From: Bradyrhizobium sp. CCBAU 53338
Lineage (GTDB): Bacteria > Pseudomonadota > Alphaproteobacteria > Rhizobiales > Xanthobacteraceae
Assembly: GCF_015291665.1 (NCBI RefSeq)
Contig: NZ_CP030048.1
Location: forward strand, 4,278,001-4,342,000
Direction: 5' to 3'
Length of the DNA stretch: 64,000 nt
Both the position numbers and the translations under genes were made by a program. The notes beneath the pieces are model-generated. The model had not been told where the DNA came from and did no database searches. It worked only from the letters and a program-made list of their open reading frames with translations. Shown piece after piece: positions 9,401 to 17,670 of the stretch (the first letter of the stretch is position 1; each line of letters starts with the position of its first letter).

Positions 9401-10138
9401 CGCGTCCGGGGTTGCGGGGGCCATCCCGAACGGCGGCGGCGGGACGCCGTTGCGCGGGAATGTCGGCGGCAGGCCCGCTTGCTTCTTGGACGCGACACCG
9501 GTTGCGAGCGGCTTGGCCGTGTCGCCGGCGGACACCGTGACCGTCCCGTCAGGCGCGATCCGGATCGCGAGCTCGGCATCGACGAGGTTGAGGCTTTCGG
9601 CGCGCAGATGCCCGGTGAGAAGCGCGACGCCCGAGAGCCTCACCTCGGCCTTCGGGGCGCTGGCAACGATGGCATGGTCATGATCGCGTACGATGATGTC
9701 GCGGATGCGCACCGCAATCCTGATACGCCCCGCGCGCTCGATCTGGGTGCCGCCCACCTCCACGGTGTTGCCGTGGCCGATATTGTCCTCGATCGCGGCA
9801 GCGAGCCAGGGCGTTGCCATGTCGAGATTGATCGGGCCGGCGCCAAGTCGCCACCACAGAGCGCCAAAGCAGCCGACGAAGATGACGATCATGGCCCCAA
9901 GAACGACGGACATGCGGCGCAGCCAGCGTCCGCTCGGCAGCATCCGCCGGAACGCCGAGAAGCTGTCGCCGATGCGGAAGCGCGAGCTGGAACGCGATAG
10001 CAGGCGGCGTGCGCGATGCCCCGCCTCCTCTTCCTGATCCTGATCCCAGTCGGCCTCGTCCCACTCCGGCTGCTCGTGATGGCCGCCGTGCCGATCGAAA
10101 TCCCGATTGTGATCCTGGGGCGACGTATTCCTTGCCAT
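6419..10138 (-). CDS. Giant AsmA/YhdP-like protein (DUF3971, AsmA-like C-terminus)
   Basis: About 1239 residues. From ATG 10138 there is a hydrophilic, acidic and His-rich cytoplasmic N-terminus, one transmembrane helix near residues 76-96, then a very long beta-rich periplasmic part. The C-terminus (GLINVRDFTVRGEAQLDR, then VCMSGTFVPMYGVNNIFG) is the AsmA-like region. Relatives (YhdP, TamB, AsmA) form bridges that carry phospholipid to the outer membrane. The frame is open to 10261, but the MARNTS start is preferred because the upstream residues look non-coding. It is divergent from the peroxiredoxin gene. Function is inferred from the family. Confidence 0.88.
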   Translation of the reverse strand: MARNTSPQDHNRDFDRHGGHHEQPEWDEADWDQDQEEEAGHRARRLLSRSSSRFRIGDSFSAFRRMLPSGRWLRRMSVVLGAMIVIFVGCFGALWWRLGAGPINLDMATPWLAAAIEDNIGHGNTVEVGGTQIERAGRIRIAVRIRDIIVRDHDHAIVASAPKAEVRLSGVALLTGHLRAESLNLVDAELAIRIAPDGTVTVSAGDTAKPLATGVASKKQAGLPPTFPRNGVPPPPFGMAPATPDAPQAAPRPTPQQSGILQGLDWLDSLSMTGLDGQNLNEIGLKNGNLIVDDQQRGSKWTFENITLSLRRPSQGGVTLSLGEEGAHPWSLRATIGPTENGVRSVDIRADKVSTSNILLALRVKDLTYTADLPLTGEMKGELGRDGVPTFFRGKVTVGAGNIIDTDTPDYPMAIDSAEINVEWDAGRRVLVAPFKILSGANRVTLLAHLEPPNGTTNDWQLGFSGGSILLGGIDNEPPLVFNRIAIGFRFDTDHKRMLLTQADISNGEIGVAGTGAIDYSGEPRLTLGFAGTPMSASALKRMWPTLVVPELRQWVIERIERGTLQRIEVGVNSPTRNLPRKGPPIPDDGLSVNIVASGVAVRPVDGMPVVHDADLKAHVTGRTATVNIAQGIADTPAGRKITISDFTFEVPDMAPKPSPSRTRFRVDGPVPAAAEMLANDRLSDLSSTVVDPNTSKGTFTANIQLGMPVKGELTKADTVYAVTADLNGFAADKLVMNQKLEANNLKIVANNQGYQVKGDVKINGQAASLDYRKATDGDADVKLQTTLDDAGRARLGFDLSPAVSGSVPIKVSGKIAGGPEQTTKLGIEADLTSVKLDNILPGWVKLPGKSSKATFKVVPTAQSTRLEDIVIEGGGASIKGSLEVDPNGDLMNANFPIYSPSDGDKTSLKVERGQDGVVRGTMRGDVFDGRGFLKSAISGNSKDDSKSKLKNVDFDIDVKLGTVAGFNGETMRSVDAKMSKRAGAIKAFTLSGRIGQNTPVAADLRGGRAQGSREVIYLQTNDAGSLLKFTDTYTKAVGGQMVVAMEPPAADASVPREGLINVRDFTVRGEAQLDRVAAGAPNGTGSGVSFSALRAEFTRQNGALTIRDGVVKGPMIGATIEGSIDYPGNQVCMSGTFVPMYGVNNIFGQIPLFGIFLGGGNNEGLIGVTYEVVGTPDKPSMRVNPISAMAPGLFRKIFEFNTGKQQNAPIDELPSAHSGDSATGSARTLSNGCSLARR

Positions 10139-10429
10139 TGCCTCTCGATACAGGCGCCCATCGTGGGATTGAGCGCCGCCGGGGCCGCAACCATTGACGG
10201 GAATCGACGCTCCCCGCCCCGGCATTGCCGCCATACCTCTGATGTTCCTGCTGTTCGTCATTTCGCCCCGGGAGCGCGTTCAACGAGCAGTGGGGTGGTG
10301 CGTGGAATTCCTTGTAACCATACTCCGTCGCCCCCAAAATTGCCCAGCCGAGGGCGCGAATCCGGCACACCGGACGAGAGCTGCAATACCGCTTCGGTTG
10401 ACCCGCCGAAAGCGACGAAAGGAAGGCGT

Positions 10430-11131
10430 ATGTCCAAGAAATCCCGAAAGAAATCGTCCAAAACGCCCTCCGGCAATCCGACGGCTAAGAACAAGGCCCT
10501 GAAAACACGGGCATCGACTCGAACACGCAGCGCGAAAATCCAGCCGGCATCGCCAGGCAAATCAACCAAGACGGGCGCGAAAGCAGCATCGCATAAGGCC
10601 GCATCGAAACGGTTAAAATCTTCTGAAAAGGCCTCCGAGCCCGCCGCGGCATCGGCCGGTGCCAAATCCGCGCTGGCCGAGGGCCAGACGGCCCCTGCGT
10701 TCCGCCTGCCTCGCGACGGCGGCAACGTCGTCACGTCGGCCGATTACGCCGGCCAGAAGCTCGTCCTGTTTTTCTACCCCCGGGCCGATACGCCGGGCTG
10801 CACCCGCGAGGCGATCGACTTCACCCGCCTCAAGGACGCCTTCACCTCTGCCGGCACTGCCGTGCTCGGCATTTCGGCCGATCCGTTAAAGGCCCAGGAG
10901 AAGTTCCGCGACAAGCACGGTCTCGGTATCCCACTGATCTCGGACGAGCAGCACGAGATGCTGGAGGCCTACGGCGCCTGGGGCGAAAAATCCATGTACG
11001 GCAGGAGTTTCCTCGGGATTCTTCGCACCACGGTGCTGATCGGTGCCAACGGCAAAGTGGCCAGGATCTGGCGCAATGTCCGGGTTGATGGACATGCTGA
11101 CGAGGTGCTGGCCGCGGCAAGAAGCCTTTAA
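10430..11131 (+). CDS. Bcp-type peroxiredoxin with lysine-rich N-terminal tail
   Basis: Residues 1-67 hold 16 Lys and 5 Arg against one Glu, mixed with Ala, Ser and Thr, like a histone H1 tail. From about residue 85 there is a Bcp/PrxQ fold. The peroxidatic site PRADTPGC places the cysteine at C124. The second cysteine found five residues later in E. coli Bcp is absent, and no other cysteine occurs, so it should work as a one-cysteine enzyme reducing peroxides with an external thiol. AAAGGAAGG at 10418-10426 fixes the start. The frame is open further upstream, but without such a site. Confidence 0.9.
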   Translation: MSKKSRKKSSKTPSGNPTAKNKALKTRASTRTRSAKIQPASPGKSTKTGAKAASHKAASKRLKSSEKASEPAAASAGAKSALAEGQTAPAFRLPRDGGNVVTSADYAGQKLVLFFYPRADTPGCTREAIDFTRLKDAFTSAGTAVLGISADPLKAQEKFRDKHGLGIPLISDEQHEMLEAYGAWGEKSMYGRSFLGILRTTVLIGANGKVARIWRNVRVDGHADEVLAAARSL

Positions 11132-11242
11132 CCAGCTCGTTAAAATCGGGCGCTCCCGTTTCCGGAAAATTAACCATGACTGGCTCAGATTGCCGCGGCA
11201 ATTAGGCCGCAAGGAACCGTTCCGACCGGCGCGGGAGTGCCG

Positions 11243-12607
11243 ATGTCGAAAAGTTCTGCCCAATATTCGCAGTACCCCCAGCATCATCCCCGCGACCACG
11301 GACGGGCCTTCCATCGCCGTCCTGCTGCCGTGGCGGCGGCGGCGATTCCCCTCCCCGATACCGACGACGCCTACACCATCCAGCATCACGGCAAGCAGGT
11401 TCGCCTCGGGCCGGTCGTGTTCTGGATCGTGGTCGGGACCGTCGTGCTCCTCGGACTCTGGTCGGCAGCGACGGCCACTTATTTCGCTTTCCGCGACGAC
11501 GTCCTGACCCGGCTGATCGCCCGTCAGGCCGAGATGCAGTATGCCTATGAGGACCGGATCGCCGAGCTGCGGGCCAAGGTCGATCGCGCCACCAGCCGGC
11601 AGCTGCTCGACCAGGAGCAGTTCGACCAGAAGCTCGACCAGATCATGAAGCGCCAGACGGCGCTGGAGTCCCGGGCTACGGCGCTCGGCGCCATGCCTGA
11701 TGTCACGGGATCGATTCCCCGCGCAGCGCCGCAGCGTGGCGAAGCGAACCAGACGACGATGCAGGGCACGCCAAAACCGTCACCGATCAGCGACACCGTG
11801 ATCTTCGTGGCGCCCCCCGACCGCGAAGCGCGGCTGGAATCGCGCGCGCCTGCCGTGGTCGCCCCGCCGGTCAATCAATTCGCCAAGAACCAGGGGTTCG
11901 ACAATGTCCTGGCCCGGCTGACGAACTCGCTCGATCAGGTTGAGCGCCGGCAGGTCGCAGCACTCAATGCCGTCGAGGAAGGCATGGATTCGCGGATGCG
12001 GCGGATGCGCGGCGTGGTCAGCGACCTCGGCCTGAACCTCGCCAATCTCGAGGCTGCCGTGCCGCGCGCCGCAATGGGCGGCCCGTTCGTGCCGGTGAAG
12101 CTCGCGGCGAACGCAGGGCCGTTCGAGAAGCAACTCTATCGCATCAATGTCACGCGCGCCGAAATGGATCGGCTCAATCGCACGCTCGCGCAGGTGCCTT
12201 ATCGCAAGCCCGTCGTCGGTGAGGTCGAGTTCACCTCGGGCTTCGGCATTCGCAGCGATCCCTTCCTCGGCCGGCCGGCGATGCACACCGGCCTCGACTT
12301 CCGCGCCGCGACCGGCGATCCCGCACGCGTCACCGCCAACGGCAAAGTGGTCTCGGCCGGCTGGTCCGGTGGTTACGGCCGCATGGTCGAGGTCGATCAC
12401 GGCAACGGGCTGTCGACCAGGTACGGCCATCTCTCCGAGATCAACGTCAAGGTCGGCGAGATCGTCAAGATCGGCCAGGTCATCGGCCTGGTCGGGTCGA
12501 CCGGCCGCTCGACCGGCCCGCATCTGCACTATGAAACCCGCATCGACGGCGAAGCCGTCGACCCGCAGAAATTCCTGCGCGCCGGCGTGCGCCTGAGCGC
12601 GGGTTAG
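11243..12607 (+). CDS. M23 family metallopeptidase-like protein (envelope)
   Basis: A 454-residue protein with one membrane helix around residues 53-75 (VVFWIVVGTVVLLGLW), a predicted coiled coil (DRIAELRAKVDRATSR and after), a Pro-rich linker, and a C-terminal LytM/M23 domain. The zinc motif HTGLDF and the HLHYE motif are intact, so it may be an active peptidoglycan endopeptidase rather than an EnvC-like activator. The preceding GTG at 11237 overlaps the GGGAG ribosome binding site, so ATG 11243 is the start. It would cleave stem-peptide cross-links in the periplasm. Confidence 0.93.
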   Translation: MSKSSAQYSQYPQHHPRDHGRAFHRRPAAVAAAAIPLPDTDDAYTIQHHGKQVRLGPVVFWIVVGTVVLLGLWSAATATYFAFRDDVLTRLIARQAEMQYAYEDRIAELRAKVDRATSRQLLDQEQFDQKLDQIMKRQTALESRATALGAMPDVTGSIPRAAPQRGEANQTTMQGTPKPSPISDTVIFVAPPDREARLESRAPAVVAPPVNQFAKNQGFDNVLARLTNSLDQVERRQVAALNAVEEGMDSRMRRMRGVVSDLGLNLANLEAAVPRAAMGGPFVPVKLAANAGPFEKQLYRINVTRAEMDRLNRTLAQVPYRKPVVGEVEFTSGFGIRSDPFLGRPAMHTGLDFRAATGDPARVTANGKVVSAGWSGGYGRMVEVDHGNGLSTRYGHLSEINVKVGEIVKIGQVIGLVGSTGRSTGPHLHYETRIDGEAVDPQKFLRAGVRLSAG

Positions 12608-12640
12608 AGCCGCGCCCTGCACTTCCAGCGTGCTGAGAGC

Positions 12641-13825
12641 CTAGCGCCGGCCACCGCCCATCCCGCCTCCGGGACCTCCAAAGCCGCCACCACCCATTCC
12701 GCCGGGGCCCATCGGCCCGCCACCGGGCCCACCAAAACCACCGGGACCTGACGGGCCGCTTGGTCCTGACGGCGCGGAGCCGGGATTGCCACCGGGGACA
12801 GATCCGGGCGTACCCGGCGCGCTGGGCGGACTGTTGCCCGAGCCCGGCGCGCTGCGCTCCGGATGCATGATCGAGCTGCCCGGCGACCGGCCGGGATTGC
12901 CGCCGCCGGACGGAGGTGCGCCCGTCGCAGGGCCGATCGCCCGCGTCGATTCGACCTGCAAGCCACGCGAGCGATCGAACACGCCGTTGACGACCATGCG
13001 CGCCTCGCCCGCTGCCGGCCCGAAGCGCGAGCTGTCGCGGGCGACGAGCCCCGAGCCGAGTTGGAGGCTGGAGCCGGCGCGCTGCACATAGGCTTCGATC
13101 GACAGCCGGCTCGCGCCGACGAGATCCGAGAAATCCTCGATGCGGGTGCGCATGGCCTGCATCGCGCCCTGGCTCGTGCTGCCCTCGATCAGTACGCGCT
13201 GGCCGACCAGCAGGGGATCGACGCCGGTCAGCTTCAACCCGCCGATATGCAGGCCGTCGGGCCCGCGCTCGACCAGACCGGTGACGCGTTCGGCTGCATC
13301 CCTGCGCGGCTCGACCAGGCTTGCGACGATCACGCCGTCGGTCCGGCGCAAGCCGTAGACAGCCACATGCGTGCCGGCACGGAGCTTGCTGTCCTTGTTG
13401 CTCGCCACGATCTTCTGGCCGAGGACCGTCAGCTCGTTGCCCTTCACCTGCTCGATCGGCCCCGAAACCTCGCTCGCGATCGCGATGTTTCGCGTGACGA
13501 GCGTGCCGTCGGCCTGCCGCGTCGCGACCACGCGCGCGAGCTGGCCGATGCGCAGCGCCTTCGGGCTCGCCGCCTCGCCGTCGATGCGGACCGGCACGTC
13601 GCTCGCATAGGTGACGCGCTCGCCATTGACGTAGATGCTGCCGAAACGCTGGATCACGCCGACGATGCCGGTGCCGCCGATGCCGTGATCGTCACCGCGC
13701 GTGATTCCGGTCCCGCCGATACCTTGATCCGTGCCGCGCCTGACCTGCGCGCGCGCAATCGCGGTGCCGGCGAGCCAGAACCCGGTCAGCAGCAGACGGC
13801 GCGAAATCAGCGGCGGCCTGCTCAT
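12641..13825 (-). CDS. DUF5666 domain secreted protein with Gly/Pro-rich tail
   Basis: A 394-residue exported protein. The N-terminus RRLLLTGFWLAGTAIARA resembles a Sec or Tat signal peptide. A repeated GIGGTGI motif follows, then several beta-rich DUF5666 units (QRFGSIYVNGERV; VKGNELTVLGQKIV). The last 90 or so residues are low-complexity Gly, Pro and Ser. Its start overlaps the DUF6502 stop by four bases (ATGA, 13822-13825), so the two are translationally coupled. Function is unknown; the OB-like repeats suggest a wall- or surface-associated role. Confidence 0.85.
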   Translation of the reverse strand: MSRPPLISRRLLLTGFWLAGTAIARAQVRRGTDQGIGGTGITRGDDHGIGGTGIVGVIQRFGSIYVNGERVTYASDVPVRIDGEAASPKALRIGQLARVVATRQADGTLVTRNIAIASEVSGPIEQVKGNELTVLGQKIVASNKDSKLRAGTHVAVYGLRRTDGVIVASLVEPRRDAAERVTGLVERGPDGLHIGGLKLTGVDPLLVGQRVLIEGSTSQGAMQAMRTRIEDFSDLVGASRLSIEAYVQRAGSSLQLGSGLVARDSSRFGPAAGEARMVVNGVFDRSRGLQVESTRAIGPATGAPPSGGGNPGRSPGSSIMHPERSAPGSGNSPPSAPGTPGSVPGGNPGSAPSGPSGPSGPGGFGGPGGGPMGPGGMGGGGFGGPGGGMGGGRR

Positions 13826-14703
13826 GAGGAGCTGCCCTCTTTGCCGGGGTCCTTGGCCTCGCCCACGTCATCGTCATAATCTTCGCTATAGATGTAGATG
13901 CCGAAGTTCCAGCGGGCGTCGCCGCCCTTGTCCTTCGCGAGCGCGCGGTTGGCCTCGCGGTTGGCGGTCTTCAGCGCATCCATCGCCAGCTCGCGCGAAC
14001 GTGCCTCGAGGCGCCTGGCGAGCTTCGGCGAGATGTTGTTGTAATGGACGGCACGTTCGAGGAAGCGCGGCGCCGGCCCCGACACGTTCTCGGCGGCGGC
14101 CGCGATATGGTCGTGCAAATTGCGGCCGAGATAATGCCATTTGCTGTCGTCAGCACCGCTCGGAACGAACGCCGCCTCCACCAGTTCGATCTCGTCGTCC
14201 GCATTGATGGTCACGAGCTTGCGGTCGACCCATTCGTCGAGCACTGCGCGCGGGCGAACGTCCTTGGTGACGGAGCCGACGAGCTGCTCGAATGACGGCG
14301 CATCGCCTTCGGCGGTGCGCGGCAGTGCCAGCGGCTCGCCCCTTGCATCGGTGAACTCGGGCGCCGCGAGCCAGCGCGCGATCACCGCGCTCGTCAGCGA
14401 CAGCGCCGCCGGCGTCTCGTTCACAGGCGCGCCGGCGCCGCGCAGGCGCGCGACCTCCTTGCGGTGGATGCCGGTGAGCAGGCTGACGCGGCTGTCGGTC
14501 TGCTCCTTGCCTTCAAGCGCGAAATCATGCTCGGCGACGTTGACGAAGAGCTCGCGGAGCAATTGCGCCAGTGCCGGAAAGGTCATGCCGCTGCGGATAC
14601 AGAGCCGCACGAGCGGGCGCAGCAGCCGCGCCAGCGGCGCGTGCAGCTTTTTCGCGGCATTCGGCTCTGGAGCCGCCGCTTTGGGCCCGGACTTGGCATT
14701 CAT
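13822..14703 (-). CDS. DUF6502 family protein
   Basis: A 293-residue soluble protein with LLRPLVRLCIRSGMTFPALAQLLRELF near residues 27-53, then SRVSLLTGIHRKEVARLRG, which reads like a winged-helix or HTH segment. It matches the DUF6502 pattern and length. It is the first gene of a two-gene unit with the DUF5666 protein and is divergent from the glycan operon. The DNA between carries inverted repeats, so a regulatory role is a reasonable guess but unproved. Confidence 0.8.
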   Translation of the reverse strand: MNAKSGPKAAAPEPNAAKKLHAPLARLLRPLVRLCIRSGMTFPALAQLLRELFVNVAEHDFALEGKEQTDSRVSLLTGIHRKEVARLRGAGAPVNETPAALSLTSAVIARWLAAPEFTDARGEPLALPRTAEGDAPSFEQLVGSVTKDVRPRAVLDEWVDRKLVTINADDEIELVEAAFVPSGADDSKWHYLGRNLHDHIAAAAENVSGPAPRFLERAVHYNNISPKLARRLEARSRELAMDALKTANREANRALAKDKGGDARWNFGIYIYSEDYDDDVGEAKDPGKEGSSS

Positions 14704-14727
14704 GTCTGAATTGTACGCGCGTCACAC

Positions 14728-14783
14728 GTGGGACACAATCCCACATTTTCCCATTACGCGATTGACGTGGTAAATTTTCCCAC
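14728..14783. promoter_or_regulatory. Repeated GTGGGA/TCCCAC operator-like elements
   Basis: A perfect inverted repeat GTGGGA-N5-TCCCAC occupies 14728-14744. An imperfect copy of the same 17-base shape, GTGG to CCCAC, occupies 14767-14783, and a half-site ATTTTCCCA lies at 14745-14753 between them. They sit in the 125-base gap between the DUF6502 start and the small membrane protein start, within an AT-rich promoter area. The binding protein is unknown; DUF6502 itself is a candidate. Confidence 0.5.
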
Positions 14784-14828
14784 ATATACGAAACGCCACT
14801 GAGGGCGCGACGTAAAGGGACTAAACCC

Positions 14829-14990
14829 ATGGCTGACCGCTTGGTCCGCATTTCCAGTTCACCGCGTGCCGTGCCGGCTCCCGACTGGGGGCGCGGCGCG
14901 ATCGAACCGATGCTGCCGGCCCTGCTGCGCGGCGTGATCTTCTTCTCGGTGCTGGCAGCACCGTTCGTCGCAGCACTGCTCGCGGGCTGA
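14829..14990 (+). CDS. 53-residue single-pass membrane protein, first gene of glycan operon
   Basis: The frame starts MADRLVRISSS, continues through a basic and proline-containing stretch, and ends in one hydrophobic helix (GVIFFSVLAAPFVAALLAG). AAAGGGA at 14814-14820 is a good ribosome binding site 8 bases before the ATG. The TGA is only 7 bases before the glycosyltransferase-permease gene, which lacks a strong site of its own, suggesting translational coupling. I recognise no family. It may help assemble the export complex. Confidence 0.65.
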   Translation: MADRLVRISSSPRAVPAPDWGRGAIEPMLPALLRGVIFFSVLAAPFVAALLAG

Positions 14991-14997
14991 CGCCATC

Positions 14998-16926
14998 ATG
15001 CAAAACACCAGCGAACTCCCGCGCCGTCCGTCGGTGCTGCACATCTTCAAGATCTACTATCCCGACCTGTTCGGCGGCACGCTGACGGTGATCCGGGACA
15101 TCTGCGCCAGCCTGCAGGACGCCTTCGCCTCCGCCGTGCTGGTCTGCTCGCAGTCGGCCGAGAAGCGCCAGATCGTCGTCAACGACGTGCCGGTCGAGCG
15201 CGTCCGTTCGTTCGGCAACGTGCTGTCGCTGCCGGCCGCGCCCACCTATCCCTGGCGGCTGTGGCAGAAGATAGCCGAGCACGATCTGCTGGCTCTGCAT
15301 GCGCCCTTCCCGCTCGCCGATCTCGTCTTTGCCTTCGGCTTCGGCCGCAAGCGGCCGCTGGTCGTGCACTGGCACGCCGACATCGTCACCCATGCGGGCC
15401 TGCGCTGGTTGATCCAGCCCCTGATGCGGCGGACGCTGCGCCTGGCCAAGGCGATCATCGTGTCCGACCGGGTGCTGGTGGACGAGACGCCCTTGCTGCG
15501 GGAATTCGCTGACAAATGCCAAGTCGTGCCGTTCGGCATCGACACCGATGTCTACGACTGGCCGAAGATCGAGCCACACCACGTCAACGACCGCGGCCGC
15601 CTCGTGCTCGCCTGCGGTCGGCTCGTGCCCTACAAGGGGTTCGACGTGCTGATCCGCGCGGCCGTCAACCGCAACTTCGAGGTCTGGATCATCGGCGAAG
15701 GCGCCGAGCGCGCCAGGCTCGAGCAACTGATCAGCGAGCTTGGCCTCGGTGATCGCGTCCGCCTGCTCGGCTCCGTCAATGATTGCGAGCGCATCAAGCT
15801 GATGTGCCTCGCCGACGTCTTCGTGATGCCATCGGTCACCAACGCCGAGACCTTCGGCCTCGTCCAGCTGGAAGCCATGGCCGCCGGCCGTCCCGTGGTG
15901 AACACCGCGCTCGACACGGCGGTGCCGCGCGTCGCCCGTCACGGCATGGAAGCGATCACCGTGCCGCCCGGCGACGCCGAAGCGCTCGGCGAGGCCATCG
16001 ACACCCTGATCAGCGATCCCGAGCGGCGGCGCCGCATGGGGCTTTCAGCCCGGACCCGCGCCGTGAGCCGGTATTCCGCCGCAGCCTTCAAGGACGGCAT
16101 GGAATCCGTCTACCGCGCCGCCGTCGCGGCTCCATGCGACAGGCCCGTGCCGGCGGACGATCATGAGAAGCAGAAAGGCTGGTTCGACAGCATCCGGATC
16201 GCCGCGGCGCTGGCCTGGTCCGACATGCGTCATCGCTACGTGCGCTCGCTGCTGGGTCCATTCTGGATGTCGCTCCAGATGGCGATCGTGGTTGCAGTGC
16301 TCGGTTCGGTGATCGGACAGATGTCGAATGCCGACATGCTGGCACGCCTGCCCATGCTGGCCCTCTCGATGACCGCATGGACCTTCCTCAACAGCGTCGT
16401 GCTAGATGCTACCACCGCGCTGCAGAACTCTGCGAGCCTGATCCGCGACCGTGCCCTGCCGCCGGTGATCTTTCTGCTCCAATGCACGTTCCGCCAGGGG
16501 CTGTTCGCCCTGCACAATGCCTGCGTCCCGCTCGCGCTCTGGCTGCTGCTCACGCCGCATCATCTCTCCGGTGGGCTCGCGGCGCTGCCCGGCCTGTCGC
16601 TGTTCGTGATCTGCACCTTCGCCCTCAGCCTCGTCCTCGGCGCACTGGCGACGCGTTATCGCGACCTCAAGCCGATCATCGAATCCACGCTGATGCTCGC
16701 CTTCCTCGCCTCGCCCGTGATCTGGTCTTCGGACATCATCAATCACCGCTCGACCGTAATGCGGCTCAATCCGCTGACGCATCTGTTCGCGGTGTGGCGC
16801 GAGCCGCTCGTCGGCGGCCATGTCGATGCGACCAGCATCATCTATGTCCTGGTGACGCTGGCGCTGCTGCTCTGTGCGAGCGTGCTGACACTGGTGCATT
16901 TGCGCAAAGCCGCCTTCTGGATCTGA
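14998..16926 (+). CDS. Fusion of GT4 glycosyltransferase and ABC-2 polysaccharide-export permease
   Basis: One uninterrupted 642-residue frame. Residues 1 to about 380 form a GT-B fold: an N-terminal LFGGTLTVIRDI loop, GRLVPYKGFDVLIRA, and an ExxxxxxxE pair at E284-E292, the retaining GT4 signature. Residues about 395-642 form a Wzm/KpsM-type permease with RYVRSLLGPFW from R413, six hydrophobic segments and a final NPLTHLFAVWREPL block. These activities are normally separate proteins. The ATPase follows three bases later. The fusion should sit in the inner membrane with the transferase on the cytoplasmic side, adding a sugar at the export gate. The glycan is unknown. Confidence 0.9.
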   Translation: MQNTSELPRRPSVLHIFKIYYPDLFGGTLTVIRDICASLQDAFASAVLVCSQSAEKRQIVVNDVPVERVRSFGNVLSLPAAPTYPWRLWQKIAEHDLLALHAPFPLADLVFAFGFGRKRPLVVHWHADIVTHAGLRWLIQPLMRRTLRLAKAIIVSDRVLVDETPLLREFADKCQVVPFGIDTDVYDWPKIEPHHVNDRGRLVLACGRLVPYKGFDVLIRAAVNRNFEVWIIGEGAERARLEQLISELGLGDRVRLLGSVNDCERIKLMCLADVFVMPSVTNAETFGLVQLEAMAAGRPVVNTALDTAVPRVARHGMEAITVPPGDAEALGEAIDTLISDPERRRRMGLSARTRAVSRYSAAAFKDGMESVYRAAVAAPCDRPVPADDHEKQKGWFDSIRIAAALAWSDMRHRYVRSLLGPFWMSLQMAIVVAVLGSVIGQMSNADMLARLPMLALSMTAWTFLNSVVLDATTALQNSASLIRDRALPPVIFLLQCTFRQGLFALHNACVPLALWLLLTPHHLSGGLAALPGLSLFVICTFALSLVLGALATRYRDLKPIIESTLMLAFLASPVIWSSDIINHRSTVMRLNPLTHLFAVWREPLVGGHVDATSIIYVLVTLALLLCASVLTLVHLRKAAFWI

Positions 16927-16929
16927 CCG

Positions 16930-17670
16930 ATGGCCGAGATCAGCTTGCGCAATGTCTGCCTCGACTATCCCCTCTACGGCGCCTACGACTTTTCACTCAA
17001 GCGGAGGCTGCTCGGCCATCTCATCCGCGAAAAGGGTGAGATGCGGATCATCCGCGCCGTCGACGACATCACCTTCGAGGCCGAGGCCGGGGCGCGTATC
17101 GGGCTTGCAGGCCCCAACGGATCCGGCAAGTCGACGCTGCTGCGGTTGATCGCAGGCGTCTATCCGCCGAGCAGCGGCCGCGTGGCGATCCGCGGAAATG
17201 TCGTGCCCCTGCTCGGCCTCAATGCCGGAGTGAACCTCGACTTCATCGCCGAGGACAACATTGCCCTCTTGCTGCGGATCAGCGGCCGCAAGCCGACGCG
17301 CGCCGTGATCGACGAGATCTGGGCCTTTACCGAACTCGAGGAGCGCATGCAGCGGCTGCCGCTGCGGATGTTCTCCTCGGGCATGCTGATGCGCGTGCTG
17401 TTCGCGACCGCGACCGCCTTTCCGGCCGACATCCTCCTGCTCGACGAATGGCTGAGCGTGGTCGACGAGCATTTTGCCGAGAAGGCCGAGGGGCGCCTGC
17501 AGAACCTGGTCTCGCAGGCCGCCATCGTGATCATCGCCTCGCACGACCTGCCGCTGCTGCGCCGCACCTGCACCAGCATCATCAATCTGGATCACGGCCG
17601 CATCGCCTCGACCGTCACGGTCGAGCAACCGTCGGCTCCTCCTTTCGAGCTCCGCGAGATCAGCGCATGA
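16930..17670 (+). CDS. ABC transporter ATPase for polysaccharide export (KpsT/Wzt/TagH type)
   Basis: A 246-residue nucleotide-binding protein. Walker A is GPNGSGKST (residues 61-69); the signature loop reads MFSSGMLMR; Walker B is LLLDEWLSVVDEHF, the form typical of polysaccharide and teichoic-acid exporters. It lacks the extra C-terminal glycan-binding domain of E. coli O9a Wzt, so it is closer to KpsT. It should pair with the permease half of the preceding fusion. The stop overlaps the next gene's ATG (ATGA, 17667-17670). Confidence 0.93.
   Translation: MAEISLRNVCLDYPLYGAYDFSLKRRLLGHLIREKGEMRIIRAVDDITFEAEAGARIGLAGPNGSGKSTLLRLIAGVYPPSSGRVAIRGNVVPLLGLNAGVNLDFIAEDNIALLLRISGRKPTRAVIDEIWAFTELEERMQRLPLRMFSSGMLMRVLFATATAFPADILLLDEWLSVVDEHFAEKAEGRLQNLVSQAAIVIIASHDLPLLRRTCTSIINLDHGRIASTVTVEQPSAPPFELREISA

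Noticed and set aside
7550..10000. An 816-codon open frame on the plus strand opposite the AsmA-like gene
   Set aside because: It is Arg/His/Asp-rich, has no recognisable domain and mirrors the codon structure of the real gene. High GC produces long antisense frames.
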